From contig CAWHHZ010000013.1 in the NCBI GenBank assembly GCA_963829355.1, positions 391,585-455,584 of the forward strand: a stretch of DNA of 64,000 nucleotides. The letters are read 5' to 3'. The notes below the pieces were generated by a model. The model was given only the letters and a program-made list of their open reading frames with translations, made no database searches and was not told the origin of the DNA. How positions within the stretch are numbered: position 1 is the first letter of the stretch; every line of letters starts with the position of its first letter. Made by a program: the position numbers and the translations under genes. This DNA is from CAWHHZ01 sp963829355. Its GTDB lineage: Bacteria > Acidobacteriota > Thermoanaerobaculia > Gp7-AA8 > JAHWKK01. Below are positions 33,488 through 41,975 of this stretch, piece after piece.

Positions 33488-34942
33488 TCATTCGACCGGC
33501 CGGTCCTCGAAAAAGACGAGCCGCTCGTAGTGGCCCAGCCTGACGGGTTCTCTCCCGTTCTCTCTCATCTCGTTTCGGAACGCGACGTAGTGATGACGTG
33601 GCAATACGTAGATTCGTCTGAGCTCAGGCTCGCTGACGAGCGTGTTGATGGTTTTTGCGAGGGGGCGGTACGCGATGTCTCCCGAGTCCTGATAGCCATG
33701 GAGGTTGACCCGCTGCAGAGAGCTGCCGAGGTAGAAGCGCAGAGTCCAGGCGGGATTTTCGTTGACAAAGACCACCTCCTCGGGGCGCGTCGTCTCGTTG
33801 AGAATTGCCCGGGCGAGAAGCTCTCCATTGCGATCAGGCCTGGCCATCCCCGAGATCAGCGCGATCGAGCCCAGGAGGATGATCCAGAGTGAGATCATCG
33901 TGACGGCTCCTTTCCTCCGGAGGCGCTTCGGATCGATCCTCGTCGCGAGCCATACCGCGATCGGCACCGCGAGCGGCAGAAGATAGAAAGGGAGGCGCGA
34001 TCGAGCGACGAAGAAGACCGCCAGTGGGAGTCCGAACCACAGTGCGAGAAAGATTTGCTGGTCACTCCGCGGCGGCATGCTCTCTCTTCTCCGCTGGATC
34101 GCGAGCCAGGGAAGAGCGCCGGCCAGAAGTGTGGGGATATAGATCCGAAACGCGCCGAGGATGTCGCTGTTGCGATCGAGCTCCGGAGAGCCGAGCCGTC
34201 CGACCACCTCGGTTCCGATCCAGTAGTCGAGGACGTCGGGTCTCGTCATCACCTGGGCGACATACCAGCTCGTGCTGATCGCGAGGAACGCGAGCACCGG
34301 AAGCGGCGAGAAGAATCGCGCCAGACGTTCTCGCTTCCGGGTGGCCAGGTAGACGATGATCGGGAGCAGGGGAAGAAGTCCGGGCGGACCCTTGGTGAGC
34401 GCCGCCATTCCAAAAGAGAGCCAGCTCAGCCAGAGCCATGGTTTCAACGGTGCATCGTCAGCGATCCAGCGGACGAAGCCGAGCATCGCCAACGCTTCGA
34501 ACAGGGCGAGAGGTGTGTCGGAGGTGATGATGCTCGCGGCGGCCCAGGGGAGGACCATCGTCGCATATACGAGTGCGGCGACGTACTCGCGGCCCGGAGC
34601 GAGTCGTGCCGCGATCGCGGCGACGATGAGAGCCGTCGCCAGAAAGCTCAGCGCCCACGGAAGCCGGGCAGCGCTCACGTGAACGCCGAAGATCTTCATG
34701 GAGCCGGCGAGCAACCAGTAGGTCATGGGCGGCTTTGAGACATGGGGCAGATCGTGGCGGAGGTGGGGCGTGAACCAGTCTCCGCCGTCGAGCATCTCGA
34801 GCGCGACGGCTACGTAACGGCCCTCGTCCGGGTCGAACAGAGGTCGAGGAATCAGAGTGGTGAGAACAGCCGCCAGCACCAGAGGAAGGAGGAGCCGCCT
34901 TCGGGGCGAGCGATGATCGTCACGATTCTGTGGAGTGACCAT
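33488..34942 (-). CDS. GT39-family membrane glycosyltransferase (ArnT/PMT-like)
   Basis: The protein has about eleven membrane helices and the first periplasmic loop LFDPDEGRYVAVALEMLDGG, with the acidic pair typical of PMT/ArnT enzymes. SKPPMTYWLLAGSMKIFG is the second conserved block. These enzymes transfer a sugar from a polyprenyl-phosphate carrier to lipid A or proteins on the outer face of the inner membrane. The C-terminal domain (about 120 residues) is soluble and periplasmic. The start at 34942 overlaps the end of the diguanylate cyclase gene by 23 bases. Acceptor and sugar are unknown. Confidence 0.85.
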   Translation of the reverse strand: MVTPQNRDDHRSPRRRLLLPLVLAAVLTTLIPRPLFDPDEGRYVAVALEMLDGGDWFTPHLRHDLPHVSKPPMTYWLLAGSMKIFGVHVSAARLPWALSFLATALIVAAIAARLAPGREYVAALVYATMVLPWAAASIITSDTPLALFEALAMLGFVRWIADDAPLKPWLWLSWLSFGMAALTKGPPGLLPLLPIIVYLATRKRERLARFFSPLPVLAFLAISTSWYVAQVMTRPDVLDYWIGTEVVGRLGSPELDRNSDILGAFRIYIPTLLAGALPWLAIQRRRESMPPRSDQQIFLALWFGLPLAVFFVARSRLPFYLLPLAVPIAVWLATRIDPKRLRRKGAVTMISLWIILLGSIALISGMARPDRNGELLARAILNETTRPEEVVFVNENPAWTLRFYLGSSLQRVNLHGYQDSGDIAYRPLAKTINTLVSEPELRRIYVLPRHHYVAFRNEMRENGREPVRLGHYERLVFFEDRPVE

Positions 34943-35816
34943 CTGAGCGGAGCGAGTCCTTCGTCTGAGTTGTGATACTCGAGCACGATTCGATGCGGCT
35001 TGCTCCCTTTCCTGATCTCTTCACCTCGTACATCAAATCATCTGCCTTGCGCAAAATGAGGTCGAGGTCAGGGAGTACGTTCTCGCAGGCCAGTGCTCCG
35101 ACGCTCATCGAGACGCGATGCCCTTTGACCACTGCATTCTCCGAGACGCCGGCGATGATCTTTTCGACCATCACGCTGGCGCCCGCCAGGTCGGTCTCCG
35201 GGAGCAGGACGGCGAACTCGTCTCCACCCATCCGGGCTGCGACGTCGGTTCGTCTCGTGGATCGTCGTAGAGCAGCTCCGACCTGTGCGAGCATTTCGTT
35301 TCCGGCTGCGTGGCCGAGCGTGTCGTTGATCTGTTTGAAGCCGTCGAGATCGAGCCAGATGACCGAGAGACAGCGACCGGTCCGACGGGCCACGGCGATC
35401 TCGCGTTCGGCGGTCTCCGTAAACGCGAGGCTGTTCGCCAGACCGGTGAGCGGATCGGTCCGGGCCAGCGAGCGTTCCCGCTCCAGTGCTCTCCGGAGGT
35501 CGAACAGCAGTTCGGCGACGATCACGAACAGGAGCAACCGGACCAGTGCATTCCAGTAGCGGATGACTTCCGGATCAACAGGGGAGTTACGGGTGGCGTA
35601 GTACCAGGAGATCGCGCTCAGGAGGGAGAGTGTCAACCCTCCCACCCGGCCGAGAACCCAGGCTGCTACCGCCACGGGAACCAGATAAAGAATGGAAAAA
35701 CTGATCTGCCATCCGATCAGGGAATGGAGCCACGAGAACAGGGCCCATGTACCGATCGCTCCTGCCCAGGTCCAGTGCTTGCCGCGGGCGTCGAGAAACT
35801 CCAGAAATGAGTGCAC
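34920..35816 (-). CDS. membrane-bound diguanylate cyclase (GGDEF)
   Basis: Four or so membrane helices (WAGAIGTWALFSWLHSLIGW, then LYLVPVAVAAWVLGRVGGLT and LLLFVIVAELLFDL) precede the GGDEF domain: TDPLTGLANSLAFTETAERE, WLDLDGFKQINDTLGHAAGN, and the catalytic RMGGDEFAVLLPE. It makes c-di-GMP from two GTP. The frame stays open upstream into GGTTCTC-word repeats, so I use GTG 35816 as the start; TTG 35834 is an alternative. It is translationally coupled to the glycosyltransferase gene, hinting that envelope sugar modification may be linked to c-di-GMP. Confidence 0.83.
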   Translation of the reverse strand: MHSFLEFLDARGKHWTWAGAIGTWALFSWLHSLIGWQISFSILYLVPVAVAAWVLGRVGGLTLSLLSAISWYYATRNSPVDPEVIRYWNALVRLLLFVIVAELLFDLRRALERERSLARTDPLTGLANSLAFTETAEREIAVARRTGRCLSVIWLDLDGFKQINDTLGHAAGNEMLAQVGAALRRSTRRTDVAARMGGDEFAVLLPETDLAGASVMVEKIIAGVSENAVVKGHRVSMSVGALACENVLPDLDLILRKADDLMYEVKRSGKGASRIESCSSITTQTKDSLRSDGHSTES

Positions 35817-35856
35817 GTGGGGATCGTAGTGCAAAATCAGGGTCCGTCCTAGCTTT

Positions 35857-36059
35857 GCGGTTCTCGGTTCTCGGTTCTCGGTTCTCCGTTCTCGTTTCGG
35901 ACTGGTGGACGAGAAGTGGAGCGGAGAGTGTGGCGGTGATGGGATGAGAGAATCCCTCCGGCTTTCCCGACAGACCTCTGCTGCGCAGAACACCTGGAAC
36001 CCGAGAACCTGAAACCGACCAAGAACCGTGTGAACCGAGAACCGAGAACCGAGAACCGC
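35857..36059. repeat. GGTTCTC/GAACCGA-word inverted repeats
   Basis: GGTTCTC is repeated four times at 35858-35888. The reverse complement GAACCGA is repeated at 36029-36058, with related words from 35995. The two arms bracket about 100 bases without a gene between the diguanylate cyclase and mtgA. Confidence 0.65.
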
Positions 36060-37023
36060 TCAGGCGGGTGGTTCAGCCGGGACCGGAGAATCTCCCTCGG
36101 GTCCGCCGGGCGGAGGCTGAGAAGGCGGGCCGGAATCGGGTGAGCTCGCATCGGGAGCCGGCTCCACCGGTACGAAGTCGGCCGGAAGTGGCTCATCCTC
36201 GTCGAACGGGTCCTCGGGCGTGGCGTCAGGGTCGGTCGGCTCGGTCTCGTCCACGATTTCAGGCAGTTCATCCGGCGCCGCTTCTTCCGTTGCGCTCTGG
36301 GGAGGTCTCGGACGGCCCAGTTGCCACGCTGCGTTCTGCTGTGTAGCCCCATCTGCGCATCCGCGAGACGATGATGTCGCGCCTGCTGCGGAGGTATGGT
36401 CCTGGATCCCCCGGGTTCATCTTTCGCGGATTTGGCAGCGCTCCGGCGAGAAGCGCGGCCTGCGAGGGGGAGAGCGAGGCCGCCGACGTCCCAAAATAGT
36501 GTCGCGCGGCTGCCTCGGCTCCATAGACGGTCTCGCCGAACTCGACGAGATTGAGATAGAGCTCCAGGATTCTCTTCTTGCTCAGAACCTGCTCCATCCG
36601 ACGCGCGATGAGAATTTCCTTGATCTTTCGCAACGGACTGCGGGAGGGGGAGAGGTAGAGATTCTTCGCGAGCTGCTGGGTGATGGTCGAGCCTCCGCGG
36701 CCGAGCTCCTTCTTGTCGATCGCTTCGCGGAGGACCTTCTCGAGCTCCTCGGTGTCGACTCCCCCGTGCTCATAGAACCGGCTGTCTTCCGAGACGATCA
36801 CGGCCGAGCGGAGGTGGGGCGAGATGCGATCGTACGGGACCCAGGTCTGGCGGAGGGTATCGTCTCTTCCCGCCTCACGCAGTTCCTCCTGACGCCGCTC
36901 CATGAACTCGGTCGTTTTCGGATTCTCCGTTTTCAGTTTTCCCACTCTCGGGAACGTGATGAGCTGAAATCCGATGAAGAGGATCAGTACGGCTGCCACG
37001 GCGAGGAGAAGCTTGCGGAACAT
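36060..37023 (-). CDS. mtgA: monofunctional biosynthetic peptidoglycan transglycosylase, frameshifted near its tail
   Basis: A single N-terminal membrane anchor (LLLAVAAVLILFIGFQLITF) leads to a GT51 domain. SAVIVSEDSRFYEHGGVD has the catalytic glutamate, GGSTITQQLAKNLYLSPSRS the second motif, and KKRILELYLNLVEFG, YGAEAAARHYFG and LLAGALPNP complete the set. It polymerises lipid II into glycan strands. The core is intact to MRRWG; a one-base shift at the C4 run 36347-36350 breaks the tail. In the other frame it continues TQQNAAWQLGRPRPPQ and an acidic proline-rich tail (VDETEPTDPDATPEDPFDED), ending at 36060. With the uncorrected frame the stop is at 36268. Confidence 0.85.
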
Positions 37024-37089
37024 TCAATGGAGTGTAGCGCAACGGCGGGAGGATTGGGGTGGTACGATTTTCTCAGCAGGAAGGATCGC

Positions 37090-37401
37090 TTGAACCTCGT
37101 TCTCACAACGATCGACAACCGGACGGATGCTGAAGAGCTGGCCCGCTCCATCGTGCGAAGCCGGCTCGCCGCGTGCGTCAACATCGTCCATGGCGCAAGA
37201 TCGATCTATTGGTGGGATGACGAGGTGCAGGAGGCCGATGAACTGGTCCTCCTGATCAAGACGCGGAGAGATCTCGTGGGAGATCTCGAAGCATTCATTC
37301 GCGAGCATCACCCGTACGACCTTCCGGAATTCGTCGTCCTGGCTCCTGAGAGTGTGGCGACTGAGTATCTCAATTGGATCCGGGCATCGACGTCCGGATA
37401 G
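37090..37401 (+). CDS. cutA: CutA-like trimeric protein
   Basis: The 103-residue protein starts at TTG 37090 with AGGAAGGA just upstream. LVLTTIDNRTDAEELARSIV is the first strand-helix, RLAACVNIVHGARSIYWWDD the conserved CutA block with its cysteine, and REHHPYDLPEFVVL the C-terminal signature. CutA forms stable trimers and has been associated with divalent metal tolerance, but its biochemical role is unsettled. It lies 23 bases upstream of pyrH on the same strand. Confidence 0.88.
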   Translation: MNLVLTTIDNRTDAEELARSIVRSRLAACVNIVHGARSIYWWDDEVQEADELVLLIKTRRDLVGDLEAFIREHHPYDLPEFVVLAPESVATEYLNWIRASTSG

Positions 37402-37424
37402 AGGGATCTGGTATAACCGCCACG

Positions 37425-38180
37425 ATGAGTACAGAAGAACCGCTCAAATACCGCCGCATCATGATCAAGCTCTCGGGAGAGGCCCTGATGGGGAAAGAAA
37501 CCTACGGAATCTCTCCCGACACGCTCTCGATCGTGGCCGACGAGATTCACTCGCTCTACGAGCTCGGAATCGAGGTCGCCATCGTGATCGGGGGTGGCAA
37601 TATCTTCCGCGGGATCAATGCCGGATCTCAGGGGATTGACAGGGCCGTCGGTGATCACATGGGGATGCTGGCTACGGTCATCAATGCGCTGGCACTCCAG
37701 AGCGCACTCGAGAGGCGCAACATCACGACTCGCGTCACCTCCGCACTCGACATGGACCAGGTTGCTGAGCCGTTCATCCGTCGTCGCGCGATCCGTCATC
37801 TGGAAAAGAAACGTGTGGTGATCTGCGCTGCCGGCACCGGAAATCCCTTCTTCACGACCGACTCCGCCGCCGCACTCAGGGCGAGCGAGCTCGAATGCGA
37901 GATCATCTTCAAGGCGACGAAGGTCGACGGGATCTACACCTCCGACCCAAAGAAGAACGCCGACGCCACAAAGATCCCGCGGATCACGTATCAGACTGCA
38001 CTCGAGATGGGTCTTCAGGTCATGGATGCCTCCGCACTCGACCTCGCCCGAGGAAGCTCAATTCCGATTTGCGTCTTTTCGATGAAGGAACCGGGAAACA
38101 TCAAACGCGCAGTGATGGGCGAGGAGATCGGGTCGCTGGTGACCGACTCGGTCGCTCCGGACAGGGAGAAACAGCAATGA
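37425..38180 (+). CDS. pyrH: UMP kinase PyrH
   Basis: RIMIKLSGEALMG is the phosphate-binding start of amino-acid-kinase-fold UMP kinases. AIVIGGGNIFRGINAGSQGI, AAGTGNPFFTTDSAAALRA and FKATKVDGIYTSDPKKN are the remaining signatures. It phosphorylates UMP to UDP, is usually hexameric and is regulated by GTP and UTP. The start of frr overlaps its stop (ATGA). rpsB and tsf, which often precede pyrH, are absent here. Confidence 0.94.
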   Translation: MSTEEPLKYRRIMIKLSGEALMGKETYGISPDTLSIVADEIHSLYELGIEVAIVIGGGNIFRGINAGSQGIDRAVGDHMGMLATVINALALQSALERRNITTRVTSALDMDQVAEPFIRRRAIRHLEKKRVVICAAGTGNPFFTTDSAAALRASELECEIIFKATKVDGIYTSDPKKNADATKIPRITYQTALEMGLQVMDASALDLARGSSIPICVFSMKEPGNIKRAVMGEEIGSLVTDSVAPDREKQQ

Positions 38181-38734
38181 TCAAAGATGTACTGAAAGAT
38201 ACAGAACGCCGTATGCAGGGTGCCCTCGAGGCACTTCACGACGAGTTCAAGCATCTGCGGACCGGCCGCGCATCGACTCAGATGCTCGACGGAATCGAGA
38301 TCGACTATTACGGAACGCCGACGCCGCTGAATCAGCTCTCGAGCATGACGGTCCCGGAACCGTCGATGATCGTGATTCAGCCGTGGGAACCGAAGCTCAT
38401 CCCGACCATCGAGAAAGCCATCATGAATTCCGGACTGGGCTTCAACCCCACAAACGACGGAAAGATCGTCCGAGTGCCGGTGCCGGCCCTCACCGAGGAG
38501 CGGCGCAAGGAGATTTCGAAGAAAGCGCATGAGATGGCCGAGACGTCACGAACTGCGGTCCGCCAGGTCCGGCGCGACGGAAACGACAAGCTCAAGCAGA
38601 TGGAGAAGGATCACGACATCTCGCAGGACGACGAGAAGCGTGCACTCGACGACGTCCAGAAACTGACGGACAAATACGTCGATGAAATCAACAAGGCCCT
38701 CGAGCACAAGGAAGCGGAGCTGATGGAGGTGTAG
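38177..38734 (+). CDS. frr: ribosome recycling factor
   Basis: The 185-residue protein matches RRF throughout: FKHLRTGRASTQMLDGIEID, YYGTPTPLNQLSSMTVPEP, NDGKIVRVPVPALTEERRKE, and the helical end KYVDEINKALEHKEAELMEV. RRF with EF-G splits post-termination ribosomes. It is translationally coupled to pyrH and followed by a strong hairpin terminator. Confidence 0.95.
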   Translation: MIKDVLKDTERRMQGALEALHDEFKHLRTGRASTQMLDGIEIDYYGTPTPLNQLSSMTVPEPSMIVIQPWEPKLIPTIEKAIMNSGLGFNPTNDGKIVRVPVPALTEERRKEISKKAHEMAETSRTAVRQVRRDGNDKLKQMEKDHDISQDDEKRALDDVQKLTDKYVDEINKALEHKEAELMEV

Positions 38735-38747
38735 AGGCCTCCTCACA

Positions 38748-38956
38748 GGCCGCGCAGGCGGCCGAAACAACCTGGCCCAGCGGCGTAAGCCCTGGGACAT
38801 TGGGCAAGCAGAAATTCAAGGCCGTGAAGGCGGCCGACAGGAAGTCGAGGCAGTCTGTCGGCCGCCTTCGCGGCCTTTTTGTTACCGCGGATTCATGTGT
38901 CCCCAGGGCTTACGCCGCTGGGCTAGGTTGTGTCGCGCCGCCTTCGCGGCGCTTTT
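38748..38956. repeat. large inverted GC-rich repeat (CCCAGCGGCGTAAGCCCTGG type), copy 1
   Basis: The left arm (CAACCTGGCCCAGCGG, then CGTAAGCCCTGGGACA) and the right arm (CCCCAGGGCTTACGCC, then GCTGGGCTAGGTTGTG) are reverse complements over about 50 bases. Each is bordered by GGCCGC/GCGGCC-type hairpins. The right arm is almost identical to 43220-43275. It occupies the gap between frr and ispD. Confidence 0.7.
38819..38882 (+). terminator. frr: intrinsic terminator after frr
   Basis: GGCCGTGAAGGCGGCCGACAG pairs almost fully with CTGTCGGCCGCCTTCGCGGCC around a 14-base loop and is followed by TTTTT. It sits inside the larger inverted repeat and would end the cutA-pyrH-frr transcript. Confidence 0.8.
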
Positions 38957-38978
38957 AAGGAGGGTGTTCCTTTTTCCC

Positions 38979-39656
38979 ATGCATTGCACCGTCATCATCC
39001 CCGCCGCCGGGATCGGCTCTCGTTTCGGAAGTGAGATTCCGAAGCAGTACACCCATGTGGCCGGTCAGCCTGTTCTCGCTGCGACGATTGAGCGCTTTCT
39101 CGAGAGCGGTCTCGTCTCACGACTCATCGTCGCCACCTCGGCAGAAGACGAGTGGTGGGCGGAGCTGTTCGAGTCTCGACGGTGGGAAGGGGTCGAGCGG
39201 GTGCAGGGTGGAGCAACGCGACAGGAATCGGTTCTGTCCGCCCTCAGGGTGGCGGGTGACGATGGACTCGTCGCGGTCCACGATGCCGTGCGGCCCTACT
39301 TCCGACTCGAGACATTCCGGCGTCTGCTGGAGGCCGCGGAGAAGCACGGAGCGGCTCTGCCCGCTCTGCCCCTGAGGGAGACGGTTCACCGGGTCATCGA
39401 CGGTGAAGTGAAAGGCAGCCCGGACCGTTCGGAGCTGTGGGCGGCTCAGACTCCGCAGTGCTTCCGTCTCGAGCTCCTGCAGGAAGTGATGGAGCGCGCG
39501 TGGCACGAAGGACTCATCGGCACGGACGAGGCGTCACTCGTTGCAAGGTACGATCATCCGGTGAAGGTGATCGAGGGGGACGTCGGCAACATCAAGATCA
39601 CGACGCCGGACGATGTCGTGCTGATCGAAGAACTTCTGAAAGGACGTACAGAATGA
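38979..39656 (+). CDS. ispD: 2-C-methyl-D-erythritol 4-phosphate cytidylyltransferase
   Basis: VIIPAAGIGSRFGSEIPKQY is the nucleotide-binding start. VAVHDAVRPYF holds the metal-binding Asp, and AAQTPQCFRLELL and GTDEASLVARYDHPVKVIEG complete the family pattern. It joins CTP to methylerythritol phosphate in the MEP isoprenoid pathway. The start ATG 38979 is followed by ispF with a four-base overlap, the common bacterial order. Confidence 0.94.
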   Translation: MHCTVIIPAAGIGSRFGSEIPKQYTHVAGQPVLAATIERFLESGLVSRLIVATSAEDEWWAELFESRRWEGVERVQGGATRQESVLSALRVAGDDGLVAVHDAVRPYFRLETFRRLLEAAEKHGAALPALPLRETVHRVIDGEVKGSPDRSELWAAQTPQCFRLELLQEVMERAWHEGLIGTDEASLVARYDHPVKVIEGDVGNIKITTPDDVVLIEELLKGRTE

Positions 39657-40126
39657 TTCGCGTGGGACAAGGCATCGATGTACACCGGTTCGTGGAGGAC
39701 CGGCCACTGATTCTGGCGGGCGTGAAGATCAGCGATCAGGGCGGGCTCGACGGGCACTCCGACGCGGACGCCGTTCTTCATGCGGTCACCGATGCCCTGC
39801 TGGGGGCCATCGCCGCCGGTGACATCGGGGAGCACTTTCCATCGAGCGACGAGCGCTGGCGCAACGCGCCATCGTCCCGATTCATCGAGCGCGCCTGTAA
39901 TCTGATCTTCGGCGCCAAGGGGAGTGTCGTGGCTCTTGATGTCACGATCATCGCCGCACGTCCGAAACTCTCGCCCCACCGCCTCGCCATGCGCGAATCG
40001 CTCGCAAAGCTGCTCGGCATCCCCCTCGACCGCGTGAGCGTCAAAGCCACCACCACCGACGGCCTCGGCTTCACCGGCCGCGGTGAGGGCCTGTGCGCCA
40101 TGGCCATCGCGACGGTCGAGACTTAG
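39653..40126 (+). CDS. ispF: 2-C-methyl-D-erythritol 2,4-cyclodiphosphate synthase
   Basis: VGQGIDVHRFVEDRPLILAG has the zinc-binding Asp and His, GLDGHSDADAVLHAVTDALL the third ligand His, and SVKATTTDGLGFTGRGEG the C-terminal signature. The trimeric enzyme closes the cyclodiphosphate ring, releasing CMP, in the MEP pathway. At 157 residues it is full length. Confidence 0.95.
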   Translation: MIRVGQGIDVHRFVEDRPLILAGVKISDQGGLDGHSDADAVLHAVTDALLGAIAAGDIGEHFPSSDERWRNAPSSRFIERACNLIFGAKGSVVALDVTIIAARPKLSPHRLAMRESLAKLLGIPLDRVSVKATTTDGLGFTGRGEGLCAMAIATVET

Positions 40127-40137
40127 GCGTTTGCAGC

Positions 40138-40240
40138 GGACAGAAGTGTGGACAGAGACGTGGACAGAAGCGTGGACCGGGTAAGTTTACGTCCGCGCTT
40201 TCGTCCACGTCTCTGTCCACGTATTCGTCCACGCTTCACG
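40138..40240. repeat. GTGGACAGAAGC-word inverted repeats
   Basis: GTGGACAGA and GACGTGGACAGAAGCGTGGA occur at 40148-40177, and the complementary CGTCCACGTCTCTGTCCACG lies at 40205-40224 with flanking copies. The arms face each other and can form a long hairpin between ispF and the second gltX. The same words recur at 44008-44210. Confidence 0.7.
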
Positions 40241-40274
40241 ATTTAGTCGCTGGCTTTGAAATATAGTTCTCACC

Positions 40275-41783
40275 ATGACTGAAGTTCGCACTCGATTCGC
40301 TCCTTCCCCCACCGGACATCTCCACGTCGGAGGTGCGCGTACGGCCATCTTCAACTGGTTGTTCGCGCGGCGTCACGGTGGGACATTCATCGTTCGCGTC
40401 GAGGACACTGACCAGGCGCGATCGACCCGCGAGTCCGAGCAGGCGGTGCTCGATGATCTGCGCTGGCTTCGCCTCGAGTGGGACGAAGGTCCGGAGATCG
40501 GCGGCGATCATGGGCCTTACAGGCAGTCGGAGCGCCTCGATCTTTACCGGCGGCATGCGGACGAGTTGATCGCGAGTGGGCACGCGTACCGTTGCTTCTG
40601 CAGCGAAGCAGCACTCGAGAAGCAGCGTGAGCGGGCCCGCGCAGAGAACCGGTCCCCACACTACGAGCTCACCTGTTTCGCCGTACCTTCCGGCGAGTCC
40701 GAGCAGCGGGTCGCGAACGGCGAGGAGTACGTCGTGCGTTTCCACGTCCCGAAGGACGAAGGTGCCGAGCACTCCGGCGATGTATCGATCGACGATCTGA
40801 TTCGCGGCGAGGTGAGCTGGAAGAGCGAGTCGCTCGGCGACTTCATCCTGCTTCGGGCCGACGGAATGCCGACGTACAACTTCAGCGTCGTGGTCGACGA
40901 TCACGACATGCGCATCTCCCACGTCATCCGCGCAGAGGAGCATCTGACGAATACGCATCGGCAGGTCCTGATCTACCGGGCGTTCGGCTGGGACGTGCCG
41001 GCGTTCGCGCACGTCTCGCTGATTCTGGGTGAGGATCGCTCGAAGCTCTCGAAGCGACACGGTGCGACGTCGATCACTAATTTTCAGGAAGATGGATACC
41101 TCCCCGAGGCGCTCGTGAACTACCTGACGCTGCTGGGGTGGACTGATCCGGAGGAGCGGGAAAAGCTGGCTCCCGACGAGATCGCGAGACTCTTCTCGTT
41201 CGACAACGTGACGGCCTCTCCCGCGATCTTCGACATCAACAAGCTGACCTGGCTCAACGGCCTCTATCTTCACGAGATGGAGGGGGCGGCACTCGCGTCT
41301 CTCGTCGCTCCCAGAATTGAAACGAAGGGCTGGATCACCGAACGCACCGATGAAGTGATGCGATGGCTCGAGGAGGCGTGCGAGGCGGTGAAGACCGATT
41401 GCGTGACGGTGCACCAGTTCGTCGAGGCGCTCGAGCCGTTCTTCGTCTGGACGCCGGAACAGGTCGCGCAGGAAGCCGAGCATGTGGATGCGCTGGCGGG
41501 ATCACATGACGTGCTCGAGACGCTCGAGCGTGATCTGGAAACCAACGGCGCCCCGAAAGACGGCGACGCCTACAAGGCAATGGCCGACCGCGTCAAAGAG
41601 GCCTCCGGAGCAAAGGGAAAACAGCTCTTCATGCCGATCCGCATCGCCCTCACCGGCCGCGCGCACGGCCGCGAGCTCCAGAAACTCGTCCCGCTCCTCG
41701 ACCGCGCCATGGAGATCGATGGACTGGGGACACCAGCCTCGCCCCTGGAACGCGTACGATCCTTGCGGAAGGCATTGGAGTAA
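40275..41783 (+). CDS. gltX: glutamyl-tRNA synthetase, copy 2
   Basis: TRFAPSPTGHLHVGGARTAI is the HIGH-type motif and DRSKLSKRHGATSITNF the KMSKS-type motif. A longer zinc-loop region (YRCFCSEAALEKQRERAR) and an extended C-terminal domain ending TPASPLERVRSLRKAL give 502 residues. It differs clearly from the enzyme at 20682-22088, including in the anticodon-binding half, so the pair is an old duplication or one copy was acquired. Paired GluRS enzymes often divide tRNA-Glu and tRNA-Gln charging. Confidence 0.92.
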   Translation: MTEVRTRFAPSPTGHLHVGGARTAIFNWLFARRHGGTFIVRVEDTDQARSTRESEQAVLDDLRWLRLEWDEGPEIGGDHGPYRQSERLDLYRRHADELIASGHAYRCFCSEAALEKQRERARAENRSPHYELTCFAVPSGESEQRVANGEEYVVRFHVPKDEGAEHSGDVSIDDLIRGEVSWKSESLGDFILLRADGMPTYNFSVVVDDHDMRISHVIRAEEHLTNTHRQVLIYRAFGWDVPAFAHVSLILGEDRSKLSKRHGATSITNFQEDGYLPEALVNYLTLLGWTDPEEREKLAPDEIARLFSFDNVTASPAIFDINKLTWLNGLYLHEMEGAALASLVAPRIETKGWITERTDEVMRWLEEACEAVKTDCVTVHQFVEALEPFFVWTPEQVAQEAEHVDALAGSHDVLETLERDLETNGAPKDGDAYKAMADRVKEASGAKGKQLFMPIRIALTGRAHGRELQKLVPLLDRAMEIDGLGTPASPLERVRSLRKALE

Positions 41784-41784
41784 C

Positions 41785-41975
41785 AACGATGAACGATGAA
41801 AGAGGAACGATGAAGGATGAACGATGAACGATGAAGAAAAAAGCATGAAAATCGCCATGCAGTGCTCACAAGCTCCGGGCTTCCTTCAGCGCTCCTTTTC
41901 CCATCGCCTTCATGAGGCATCGGCGGGAAGCGGGATCGTTCCTTGTTCATCGTTCATCGTTCATCGTTCATCGTT
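41785..41975. repeat. CGATGAA-word inverted repeats before pyrD
   Basis: ACGATGAACGATGAA and similar words repeat six times at 41785-41837. The complement TTCATCG repeats four times at 41946-41973, ending one or two bases before the pyrD ATG. The roughly 100 bases between the arms show no gene. The pyrD start thus lies at the foot of a potential long hairpin. Confidence 0.7.

Noticed and set aside
36220..37089. The long forward open frame ending in CutA, starting at 36220, as one fused protein.
   Set aside because: Its first 290 codons are antisense to mtgA; TTG 37090 with its AGGAAGGA site is the sensible CutA start.
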